A DNA stretch of 16,254 nucleotides from Leptolyngbya sp. SIO4C1. GTDB taxonomy: Bacteria > Cyanobacteriota > Cyanobacteriia > Phormidesmidales > Phormidesmidaceae. Location: the NCBI GenBank assembly GCA_010671975.1, contig JAAHIA010000056.1, positions 1 to 16,254 on the forward strand. Reading direction: 5' to 3'. Every line of letters starts with the position of its first letter. The first letter of the stretch is position 1. Both the position numbers and the translations under genes were made by a program. This document shows positions 1 through 6,518 of the stretch, piece after piece. The notes beneath the pieces were generated by a model, which worked only from the letters and a program-made list of their open reading frames with translations, did not search any database and was not told where the DNA came from.

Positions 1-192
1 TCCCATGCCAACCGCACACTCGGCATTGATGACCACTGGTTCAGCCTGGGCGACAGCGCCATTTTAACGGTGATGGGCGAGATTGCCTTTATGCCGGTGC
101 TGGTCCTGTCAGCTCGCATTTGCCCCCCCGGCGTCGAAGCCACGCTGTTTGCGCTGCTGATGTCGATTGTTAATTTGGCCGGGCTGCTGTCG
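1..192 (+). pseudogene. Displaced, inverted continuation of the BT1 transporter (fragment)
   Basis: Plus-strand frame 1 repeats the last 18 residues of the minus-strand transporter segment (HANRTLGIDDHWFSLGDS) and then carries on with what the BT1 family has next: AILTVMGEIAFMPVLVLSAR, then ICPPGVEATLFALLMSIVNL and AGLLS. So the gene is continuous across the two strands, with the turn at the inverted repeat. Past about base 192 the frame enters antisense sequence and has no transporter similarity. The fragment has no start of its own. It is either an assembly/amplification chimera or a real inverted partial duplication; I favour the chimera. Confidence 0.8.
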
Positions 193-1211
193 CCCAGGCT
201 GAACCAGTGGTCATCAATGCCGAGTGTGCGGTTGGCATGGGTCACCAGTAGCAGTGTGCTCATGCCAAAAACGGTAGCGAGCACCGTGGACCAGGCAAAA
301 ATAGTGCGGAAAGGCACAGTTTTGAGGAATCGCTGAAAGATCCAAATGCCAATCAGTGCGGCAATGCTAGTGACTAAGCGCACTCGGCCTAGAAATTCCG
401 GCTCAAAGTGCAGCTCGTTGGTGGTGAAGAAGAAAAAAGCTGAGTCAGCTGTTGGGGTAGCCTGCCACAGGAAGAGAAACAGCGCCGGCATCCACACGAC
501 CTTTTGGCTGACCGCCTGCTTAAGCTGAGAAATCTGATGCGTGACTGCCTTGAGGCTTGGCCCTGCCGCTGTCGGTTCTTCGGCAATCAGCCAGGCCACT
601 ACCGAAACGATGAGCGGAAACGTAGCCGTTACGCCAAAGACCAGTCGCGTGCTGGTGTGCTCCAGCAGCAGCCCGCCCAGGTAGGCCGTAATCAAACCGC
701 CTATTGCTGAAGCGCCCCAAGAGAGCGACTGCAGCGTGCCGGCATCGCCCTGTGACTCTTCGCGAGCGCGCTCAACCACTAGCGAATCGACGATGACATC
801 TGAGATTGCCACCGATAGCGAACTGAGTAAAATAACCGCCGTGGCTGCCCAACCGGTATTGACCACCGTGGCTAGCGCCAGCCAAGCTGCTGCGCCTAAG
901 ATTCCAGAAAGAATCAAATAGGGGCGGCGACGATAGCCAAACAGCGGTAGGCCGTCAGACAAAAAGCCAAACAGCGGCTTGACCGTCCAGGGCAGCGTGG
1001 CTAAGCCGGTCAGCGCAGCGACCTCTGCCGGGGTAAGCCCTAGGTCATCTTTGAGAAAAAAGCTCACCGCTAGCCGCGCTAGGCCCAAAATGCCCTGAAC
1101 AAAATAGACCAGCAAAATGGCCACTAGCTCGGTCGTCAGCGGCTGACCCAGCAAAATTTTGGATTCAATAAACTGCTTGATACCGCCGCTATCGGTTGAA
1201 GTCGCCGTCAT
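1..1211 (-). CDS. BT1-family folate/biopterin transporter, 3' part lost at an inverted duplication
   Basis: Twelve-helix inner-membrane transporter of the BT1 (folate-biopterin) branch of the MFS, probably a pteridine/folate carrier; the substrate is assigned by family only. The ATG at 1211 follows an in-frame TAG 24 bases upstream and gives a soluble start (MTATSTDSGGIKQFIESKIL), then a first helix around AILLVYFVQGILGLARL. Family-like stretches include LPWTVKPLFGFLSDGLPLFG (about residues 80-100), AISDVIVDSLVVERARE, GTLQSLSWGASAIGG and FLFLWQATPTADSAFFFFTT. Genuine transporter sequence runs for 342 codons, down to base 186 (ending ...HWFSLGDS). From 185 to 1 the frame stays open but is antisense to the next part of the same gene, so those residues are spurious. 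The family is usually about 450-490 residues, so roughly the last quarter is missing. No clear Shine-Dalgarno site is visible. Confidence is high for the family, low for the substrate. Confidence 0.85.
   Translation of the reverse strand, partial: MTATSTDSGGIKQFIESKILLGQPLTTELVAILLVYFVQGILGLARLAVSFFLKDDLGLTPAEVAALTGLATLPWTVKPLFGFLSDGLPLFGYRRRPYLILSGILGAAAWLALATVVNTGWAATAVILLSSLSVAISDVIVDSLVVERAREESQGDAGTLQSLSWGASAIGGLITAYLGGLLLEHTSTRLVFGVTATFPLIVSVVAWLIAEEPTAAGPSLKAVTHQISQLKQAVSQKVVWMPALFLFLWQATPTADSAFFFFTTNELHFEPEFLGRVRLVTSIAALIGIWIFQRFLKTVPFRTIFAWSTVLATVFGMSTLLLVTHANRTLGIDDHWFSLGDSSPAKLTIDISSANSVASTPGGQMRADRTSTGIKAISPITVKMALSPRLNQWSSMPSVRLAW
2..57 (+). repeat. Left arm of a 56-bp perfect inverted repeat
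   Basis: Bases 2-57 are the exact reverse complement of 186-241, with no mismatch over 56 bases. The match stops at base 1 (T where the other arm predicts A), which is also the window edge. The arm lies inside coding sequence of the BT1 transporter, so it is a duplicated gene segment and not a regulatory palindrome. Confidence 0.95.
186..241 (-). repeat. Right arm of the 56-bp perfect inverted repeat
   Basis: Partner of 2-57, separated by a 128-bp loop (58-185). The loop carries the next stretch of the same gene in the opposite orientation. At the loop/arm junction the bases GCTGTCG (186-192) fit both the loop gene (codons ending LLS) and the arm, so the strand switch may have used about 7 bases of microhomology. 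Confidence 0.95.
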
Positions 1212-1296
1212 ATTAAGAAATGTCAACTGCTTCTATGATAGCGGGCTACCTTCGAGAGGCTTCCCTCAGTCGGGAGAGATTGCGCCTTGGCTCGGA

Positions 1297-2292
1297 TCAG
1301 CCAAAGTTCCACATGACCGGGTTTTCGTCGAGCCGGTCGGTAACGCTGCGGCCGATCTGATCGATTTCAGCCAGATCTGCGTCCGACAGCTGGACCTCAG
1401 CTGCTTGAGCATTCTCGCGCGCCTGCTCAGGGTTGCGAGCGCCCACAATTGCGCAGGTCTGTGGCTGCGCCATTAGCCAGGCTAAGGCCAAGTTGCCAAG
1501 GCTGATCTGATACTTATCGGCAATGGGGCGCAGCCGATCAAGCGCCTGCTGCGCGGCCTGATACGTATCTCCTTGAAATAGCTTGTTCTGAGCGCGCACG
1601 TCGCCTTCGGGAAACTGGTGGTCGGGACCAAATTTGCCGGTGAGCAGGCCCTGTGCCAGCGAAGAGTAAGCCAAAACAGTGATGGCTTGCTCGCGGCACA
1701 GCGGCAGCGCATCCTGCTCAGCCTGTCGCCAAAATAGCGAATAGGGCGGCTGGAGGCTGTCGATGCGGCCATGCTGCAGGGCTTCCTGCAGCTGCGATCG
1801 CGAAAAGTTCGACACGCCAATCGCGCGAATCTTGCCCTGCGCCTTGAGCTGATTGAGCGCTCCCATCGTTTCAGCAATCGGCACCACGTCGCTATTGAAA
1901 GCACCAGACGGCCAGTGAATTTGATAGAGGTCGATATAGTCTGTTTTGAGCCGCTGCAAAGAGCCCTCGCAGGCTGCAATCACCTGATCGGCTTTGAGAT
2001 GATTGGCGAATACCTTAGTTGCATAGACAACTTGATCGCGTACGTCGCTGAGCGCTGCGGCGACCAGCTTTTCGGAATAGCCATCGCCATACACTTCGGC
2101 CGTGTCGATCGTGGTGATGCCAGCTTCGTAAGCAGCGCGAATGGCCTGCACGAGGCTGGCATCTTCTACCCCTACCCAGCCGCGCTTGCCCGCCTGCCAG
2201 GTGCCCATCACGATTGGCGTAATCTGAATCTCTGATGTTCCGAGCGATCGCAAGTTCATAGAGGTCGATAGAGAGTGCGTTGTTCTTACCAT
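1297..2292 (-). CDS. Aldo/keto reductase (NADPH-dependent, AKR superfamily)
   Basis: Cytosolic TIM-barrel oxidoreductase that reduces aldehydes or ketones with NAD(P)H; the physiological substrate cannot be read from sequence. With 331 residues, the catalytic tetrad is complete: D63 and Y68 (TIDTAEVYGDG), K93 (YATKVFA) and H126 (YQIHWPSG). IRAIGVSNFS (155-164) and the cofactor-binding IVGARNPEQARENAQA (about 282-297) are typical of the family. The start at 2292 has AGG four bases upstream. A second ATG at 2259 gives MNLRSLGTSE, which matches where most family members begin (320 aa) but lacks a ribosome site, so the first 11 residues are uncertain. The gene is divergent from the HCP gene, with 234 bp between, and lies 85 bp upstream of the BT1 transporter on the same strand. 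Nothing ties it to a pathway. Confidence 0.93.
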   Translation of the reverse strand: MVRTTHSLSTSMNLRSLGTSEIQITPIVMGTWQAGKRGWVGVEDASLVQAIRAAYEAGITTIDTAEVYGDGYSEKLVAAALSDVRDQVVYATKVFANHLKADQVIAACEGSLQRLKTDYIDLYQIHWPSGAFNSDVVPIAETMGALNQLKAQGKIRAIGVSNFSRSQLQEALQHGRIDSLQPPYSLFWRQAEQDALPLCREQAITVLAYSSLAQGLLTGKFGPDHQFPEGDVRAQNKLFQGDTYQAAQQALDRLRPIADKYQISLGNLALAWLMAQPQTCAIVGARNPEQARENAQAAEVQLSDADLAEIDQIGRSVTDRLDENPVMWNFG

Positions 2293-2345
2293 ACTGCCTG
2301 CTCTCAGCCGCTGCAGTCTGGTGGTTGCTCACCCATCGCTTCTAT

Positions 2346-2365
2346 CCAGAACACCCCAGAACACC
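2346..2365. repeat. Perfect tandem 10-mer (CCAGAACACC x2)
   Basis: Two adjacent identical copies of CCAGAACACC, at 2346-2355 and 2356-2365, in the divergent region between the aldo/keto reductase and the HCP gene. Ten bases is about one helical turn, so a protein could bind both copies on the same face of the DNA. It lies about 54 bp upstream of the reductase start and 160 bp upstream of the HCP start. Function unknown. Confidence 0.6.
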
Positions 2366-2465
2366 TTCAAATGGTAGAACCTCGACAGATTTTTTCTCAG
2401 CAGAGTCTTACGCGGTGAAGGGCAGCAGGTCTCTCGTTCGACAGTGTTGAAGCTATCTGCACTTT

Positions 2466-2506
2466 CTTTACATTGTGAATAAATGTAAAGCGCCCCGAGC
2501 GGGTGC
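2466..2506 (+). promoter_or_regulatory. 25-bp inverted repeat followed by a GC hairpin in the HCP leader
   Basis: CTTTACATT (2466-2474) and AATGTAAAG (2482-2490) are perfect inverted arms of 9 bp with a 7-base spacer. This could be the operator of a dimeric regulator or, if transcribed, a stem-loop. Directly after it GCGCCC (2490-2495) can pair with GGGTGC (2501-2506), including one G-U pair, around a 5-base loop. That second hairpin ends 7 bases before the ribosome binding site. No good -35/-10 pair is visible at normal spacing, so the transcription start is unknown. The repeat does not fit the NtcA or CRP consensus. Confidence 0.5.
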
Positions 2507-2513
2507 TGCAATA

Positions 2514-2521
2514 AAGGAGGT
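2514..2521 (+). promoter_or_regulatory. Full-consensus Shine-Dalgarno site of the HCP gene
   Basis: AAGGAGGT at 2514-2521 is complementary to the entire 16S anti-Shine-Dalgarno core and sits 5 bases before the ATG at 2527. Most other genes in this window have weak or no such site, which suggests that this protein is translated at a high rate. It fixes the start codon. Confidence 0.8.
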
Positions 2522-2526
2522 CACAT

Positions 2527-2997
2527 ATGACTTACACCACTTTAGATAAGGTAAAGCAGCCGCTAGATATATTTCGCGGTTTTGATACAGACACGCAGCT
2601 AGCGCTGCTCTGGTACGGATACGTGGATATTAAAGACAATCTCAATCCGGCTCCGCCCGACACGGTGGATTCAATCAGCAATGCGCTATTCGACAACGTC
2701 AAGGCGCTGTCTAAGGAAGAGCAGCTAGAGGCGCAGCGTCAGATTGTGCGTCAAGATTCGACCGACATTAGCCGCCAGTACGGTGCCCTCAGCAACAGCG
2801 CCAAGCTTGAGTTTTGGCTGCTGCTAGCGCAGGGAATGCAGGCTGGCACAATCATCGATGTGCCTCAGGACTATGTCCTACCTGAGAAAACCAACGAGTT
2901 TATTGAAACGGTCAAGGACTTCAGCTTTGAGGAGCGCGTCAATTTTACTCGCAATGCGGTTGCTGAGATGGGCTATCCGCAAGGTCATACCAGCTAA
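2527..2997 (+). CDS. Helical carotenoid protein (stand-alone OCP N-terminal domain)
   Basis: 156-residue all-helical protein matching the carotenoid-binding N-terminal domain of the orange carotenoid protein, without the NTF2-like C-terminal domain that makes OCP photoswitch. Family members bind a ketocarotenoid and act as singlet-oxygen quenchers; some also quench phycobilisomes. Conserved positions are in place: W29 and Y32 in LLWYGY (OCP W41, Y44), W97 in KLEFWLLLAQGM (OCP W110), and R142 in FTRNAVAEMGY (OCP R155, the residue that salt-bridges the C-domain). Residues 1-12 are shorter than the OCP N-terminal arm. The ATG has a consensus ribosome site. No C-terminal-domain homologue (CTDH) or ketolase lies in the window, so this is an orphan copy; a partner could be elsewhere. 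A hairpin terminator follows at once. Which HCP clade it belongs to, and whether it binds a carotenoid, cannot be told from sequence alone. Confidence 0.93.
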   Translation: MTYTTLDKVKQPLDIFRGFDTDTQLALLWYGYVDIKDNLNPAPPDTVDSISNALFDNVKALSKEEQLEAQRQIVRQDSTDISRQYGALSNSAKLEFWLLLAQGMQAGTIIDVPQDYVLPEKTNEFIETVKDFSFEERVNFTRNAVAEMGYPQGHTS

Positions 2998-3000
2998 GCT

Positions 3001-3030
3001 GCTAGGACTGCGATCGCAATCCTAGCTTTT
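3001..3030 (+). terminator. Rho-independent terminator of the HCP gene, built around a HIP1 site
   Basis: GCTAGGA (3001-3007) pairs with TCCTAGC (3020-3026). After one C-A mismatch the stem can continue through the palindrome TGCGATCGCA, and TTTT follows at 3027-3030. It begins 3 bases after the HCP stop and overlaps the stop codon of the convergent MFS gene. A degenerate second copy of the left half (GCTAGG then GCGATCGCA) recurs at 3032-3047. Confidence 0.75.
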
Positions 3031-4278
3031 GGCTAGGCGCGATCGCATTTGCTTTTGCAGGATAGTCAAAATGGCCAGGCCAATCAGCACGCTCGCTGCC
3101 AGCGTCAGCCAAAACCGGTGCGCCACCTGTGGAGACTGATCGAGCGCCCAGCCGCCGATTGGCGGGCCAATTAGGTAGCCAATTGCCCAGCACATTGAAT
3201 TGATTGAGAGATAGACGCCGCGCAGCTCGATCGGCGATAGCTGCACAACTAAAGCCGAAGCAATGGGCGTATAGGCAACCGTGGCCAGAGCGAGAATGCC
3301 GAGTGCAGCGGCTGCGATCACAATCGGGGTGCTAGCGGTACCGGCCCACCAGATACCAATAAAGCCCAGTGCCCAGAACCCGGCAGAAATCATCAGCGCT
3401 CGCGGCTGACTCATTCGCCTCAGCAGGCGTGCGACCGGCAGCTGACAGATGGCCGTTAGCGCTACGTGCCAGGTAAATAAACCGCTGAGCACCGCTTCAG
3501 ACAGCCCGGCTGCATCACTGCCGGTAGCAAACCGGTTGAAGTAGACCGGCAGCGTACTCTGCACCTGAGAAAGATAGGTCGTAAAGAGAATATTCACCGT
3601 CACATAGGTCAGCAGCGGGCGATCGCGCAGCGCCGTTCCCCAGCCGGCCCAAAAGCTGTCAGAATCTGTGTCGTCATCGGGCCGCGTCTCAGCGATGGCA
3701 ACGGCCACCACGGTAAAAAAGAGCAAAAAGGTAATGCCGTCAATCACAAACAGCGCCCGATAGGCACCGGTTGCTGCAATCAATGCCCCGCCTAGCACCA
3801 CGCCCAAACCCAGCCCGAGACTGTCGGCTAGGCGCACGATCGCAAATGCTTCGTTGCGGCTTTCAGCTGTGGTGATATCGGCCACCACCGCCTCTGTGGC
3901 TGGCCAGTAAAGTCCGACGCCAAGCCCCATTAGCAGATTGCCCGCGACAAACACCGTGAAGTTGTTGGTCAACACGAAGACCGCGTCAGCCAGGGCTGAA
4001 ATGGCTGCCGACAGCAGCAGCGTTCGTCGCCGGCCCCAGCGGGCCGAGTCTGTCATCGAGCCGCCGAGAAACCGGCCTAGCAGTCCTGAGACAGACTGGC
4101 TACCTAGCCCTAGCCCCACTGCCGTTGCCGACAGCCCGACCTGATTGACAAAGAAAATTGGCGCGTAGAATAGCGTAAAGCCGATGCCAACCTGAGACAG
4201 CAGCCGACCGGTAGCTAAAATCCAAACGCGATAGTCTAGCTCGGGGACGAACTTTTGCCACCAGCGCTGTATGCCCAA
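3022..4278 (-). CDS. MFS transporter (drug-exporter-like, unknown substrate)
   Basis: Inner-membrane secondary transporter of the major facilitator superfamily, 418 residues, with about 12 hydrophobic segments. The cytoplasmic loop after helix 2 carries an MFS motif A, GGSMTDSARWGRRR (about residues 72-85). A charged central loop (ETRPDDDTDSDSFWAGWG) splits the two six-helix halves. The overall pattern is like DHA1-type exporters, but no substrate can be assigned. The start is TTG at 4278 (MGIQRWWQKF), supported by AAAGGAG at 4293-4287 with an 8-base spacer; the next in-frame ATG (M75) lies inside motif A and would delete two helices. The gene is convergent with the HCP gene and divergent from ligA, with 164 bp between them. 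Confidence 0.9.
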   Translation of the reverse strand: MGIQRWWQKFVPELDYRVWILATGRLLSQVGIGFTLFYAPIFFVNQVGLSATAVGLGLGSQSVSGLLGRFLGGSMTDSARWGRRRTLLLSAAISALADAVFVLTNNFTVFVAGNLLMGLGVGLYWPATEAVVADITTAESRNEAFAIVRLADSLGLGLGVVLGGALIAATGAYRALFVIDGITFLLFFTVVAVAIAETRPDDDTDSDSFWAGWGTALRDRPLLTYVTVNILFTTYLSQVQSTLPVYFNRFATGSDAAGLSEAVLSGLFTWHVALTAICQLPVARLLRRMSQPRALMISAGFWALGFIGIWWAGTASTPIVIAAAALGILALATVAYTPIASALVVQLSPIELRGVYLSINSMCWAIGYLIGPPIGGWALDQSPQVAHRFWLTLAASVLIGLAILTILQKQMRSRLAKS

Positions 4279-4286
4279 GTGAGATG

Positions 4287-4293
4287 CTCCTTT
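4287..4293 (-). promoter_or_regulatory. Ribosome binding site that fixes a TTG start for the MFS gene
   Basis: AAAGGAG on the minus strand lies 8 bases before the TTG at 4278. With no ATG or GTG nearby in frame, it decides the start of the MFS transporter. The rest of the intergenic stretch to ligA (about 4320-4400) is strongly purine-rich on the plus strand, and I see no clear promoter in it. Confidence 0.65.
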
Positions 4294-4442
4294 AGTCGCT
4301 GCTATACGCGGCTATTGTAGGGCAGGGAAAGGTGAGAGGACAGCAGCTAGAAGCTGGAGGTCGGAAGTTTGAAAGAGGGCGGTCAGAATAGAGGCGGGCG
4401 GTTTAAACTAAGCGCTGGATTGTTGCGCGTCGAGGTCAGAAG

Positions 4443-6500
4443 ATGCTGGGTGAGATACCTGCTGAGATAGCCCAGAGGGCGCAGGAGCTGCGATCGCAGC
4501 TGCAGAAGGCCAGCTATGCTTACTATGTGCTCGACAGTCCGGTCATGCCAGATGCGGTCTATGACCGGCTTTACCGTCAGCTGCAGGAATTAGAAACGCA
4601 GTACCCGGCGCTGATTCAGCCTGACAGCCCGACCCAGCGCGTGGGCGAAAGACCCGCCAGCCAGTTTAGCTCGGTACGGCATAACGTGCCGCTCTACAGC
4701 CTCGAAAATGCCTTTGATCTAGACGAATATCGTCAGTGGGAAGCGCGCTGGCAGCGACTGGTGCCGGATGTGACAGCGGCGGCGGCAGTGGCTGAGCTCA
4801 AGATTGACGGCAATGCGATCGCGCTGACCTACGAAAACGGGATTTTAGTGCGCGGCGCAACTCGGGGCGACGGCCTACTGGGTGAAGACATCACTCAAAA
4901 TGTCAAAACCATTCGCACCATTCCCCTGCGGCTACGGCTAGAGAAGCCGCCTCCGGTGGTCGAAGTGCGAGGCGAAGCCTTTATCCCCAACGACGTATTT
5001 GAACAAATCAACGCCGAACGCGACGCCAGTGGAGAAGCCCGCTTCGCTAATCCTCGCAATGCGGCAGCGGGTACCCTGCGCCAGCTCGACTCTCGCGTTG
5101 TCGCTGCTCGCCGCCTTGACTTTTTTGCCTACACACTAATCTTGCCCAATGCTTCCCCTCCCCTTGCCCCTCCCCATCTACCCACCTCCCAATGGTCTGC
5201 CCTCGAAATGCTGCAAATGCTGGGCTTCAAGGTCAACCCCAACCGCCAGCTCTGCGACTCGACCGCAGCTGTCGAAGACTACTACCGCTACTGGGATGAA
5301 GCCCGCCGCTCGCTGCCCTACCTGACAGACGGCGTGGTGGTGAAGCTGAATGACTTTGACCTGCAGGCGCGCCTGGGCTTTACTCAAAAGTTTCCGCGCT
5401 GGGCGATCGCGCTCAAGTATCCAGCTGAGGAAGTGCCAACTCAAATCGAGGCGGTCAGCGTGCAGGTAGGCCGCACCGGGGCTGTCACCCCCGTGGCTGA
5501 GCTGAAGCCAGTGCAGCTAGCCGGCACAACCGTCTCTCGCGCCACGCTACACAACGCCGATCGGATTGCCGAGCTGGATATTCACCTGGGCGATACGGTA
5601 ATTGTGCGCAAAGCGGGTGAAATTATTCCGGAGGTGATGCGGGTGCTGAGCGACCTGAGGCCGGCTGATGCGCAGCCCTATCGCCTGCCGTCACACTGCC
5701 CTGAATGTGGTGAACCGCTGGTGCGTCCAGAAGCAGAAGCCGTGACTCGCTGCATTAACGCTTCTTGTCCAGCTATTCTACGCGGGGCGCTGATTCACTG
5801 GGCCAGCCGGGATGCGATGGACATCAGCGGCCTGGGCGAAAGATGGATTCAGCAGTGGGTAGAGCAGGGCATCGTGCGCTCGGTGGCCGATCTCTATACG
5901 CTGATTGTTGAAGATATTTTGCCGCTAGAGCGCATGGGCAAGCAGCTGGCGCAAAAGCTAATTCAGGCAATTCAGGCGTCAAAAGTGCAGCCTTGGTCGC
6001 GGGTGCTCTACGGGCTGGGCATTCGCCACGTCGGCAGCGTCAATGCCAAACTGCTGAGCGAGCATTTTACGACTGTTGACCAGCTAGCGCAGGCAGATCC
6101 AGCTGCGATCGCGACCGTCTATGGCATCGGTCCAGAAATTGCTCAGTCGGTGCATCAGTGGTTCGAAATTCCGGCAAATCAGCAATTAATCGATCGCCTA
6201 AAAAAGGTCGGTATCCAATTTTCATCAGCGGCCACGACTGACGCAACCGCTGAGGCTCAGCCGCTAAAGGGAAAAACCTTTGTGCTCACAGGGACTCTGC
6301 CGACGCTGACGCGAGAGGCTGCGAAAGCGCAGATAGAGGCTGCAGGGGGTAAGGTTACGGGCTCGGTCAGTAGCAAAACAAACTTTGTGGTAGCGGGCGA
6401 GGCAGCCGGCTCAAAGTTAGAGAAGGCCAAAAAACTTGGAATTACTCTCCTGAGCGAGTCAGATTTGCTAGCGTTATTAAATGAGGCGACTGCCGAATAA
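4443..6500 (+). CDS. ligA: NAD-dependent DNA ligase LigA
   Basis: Seals single-strand nicks at replication forks and in repair, using NAD+ to adenylate itself. The protein has 685 residues and all the usual domains: Ia (about 1-70, with YYVLDSPVMPDAVYDRL), adenylation domain with K120 in the KIDG motif (120-123), OB fold (GRTGAVTPVAEL, 343-354), four-cysteine zinc finger (C419, C422, C437, C442), helix-hairpin-helix repeats (about 455-575) and a C-terminal BRCT domain (about 606-683, LKGKTFVLTGTLP). GAGG lies 7 bases before the ATG. A proline-rich insert at about residues 238-249 (SPPLAPPHLPTS) in the adenylation domain is encoded by a C-rich repeat. It leads a tight plus-strand run with the hydrolase (18-bp gap) and truB. 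Confidence 0.98.
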   Translation: MLGEIPAEIAQRAQELRSQLQKASYAYYVLDSPVMPDAVYDRLYRQLQELETQYPALIQPDSPTQRVGERPASQFSSVRHNVPLYSLENAFDLDEYRQWEARWQRLVPDVTAAAAVAELKIDGNAIALTYENGILVRGATRGDGLLGEDITQNVKTIRTIPLRLRLEKPPPVVEVRGEAFIPNDVFEQINAERDASGEARFANPRNAAAGTLRQLDSRVVAARRLDFFAYTLILPNASPPLAPPHLPTSQWSALEMLQMLGFKVNPNRQLCDSTAAVEDYYRYWDEARRSLPYLTDGVVVKLNDFDLQARLGFTQKFPRWAIALKYPAEEVPTQIEAVSVQVGRTGAVTPVAELKPVQLAGTTVSRATLHNADRIAELDIHLGDTVIVRKAGEIIPEVMRVLSDLRPADAQPYRLPSHCPECGEPLVRPEAEAVTRCINASCPAILRGALIHWASRDAMDISGLGERWIQQWVEQGIVRSVADLYTLIVEDILPLERMGKQLAQKLIQAIQASKVQPWSRVLYGLGIRHVGSVNAKLLSEHFTTVDQLAQADPAAIATVYGIGPEIAQSVHQWFEIPANQQLIDRLKKVGIQFSSAATTDATAEAQPLKGKTFVLTGTLPTLTREAAKAQIEAAGGKVTGSVSSKTNFVVAGEAAGSKLEKAKKLGITLLSESDLLALLNEATAE
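5151..5190 (-). repeat. C-rich tract inside ligA; minus strand is a G-quadruplex motif
   Basis: CCCCTCCCC occurs at 5155-5163 and again at 5167-5175, 12 bases apart, followed by CCC runs to 5190. Read on the minus strand (the ligA template strand), 5175-5155 is four runs of four G separated by loops A, CAA and A, a textbook intramolecular G-quadruplex pattern. It encodes a proline-rich insert that is not part of the conserved ligase fold and looks like a low-complexity repeat expansion or insertion. Confidence 0.75.
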
Positions 6501-6518
6501 CTAAACAACATCTGAATC

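Noticed and set aside
70..336. Plus-strand open frame beginning MMGEIAFMPVLV
   Set aside because: It is a chimera: the first part is the displaced transporter segment and everything after about 192 is antisense to the same gene.
2466..2490. CRP/FNR-type operator reading of the HCP upstream palindrome
   Set aside because: The half-sites are TTTACA/TGTAAA with an 11-base gap, not TGTGA-N6-TCACA, so no known regulator is assigned.
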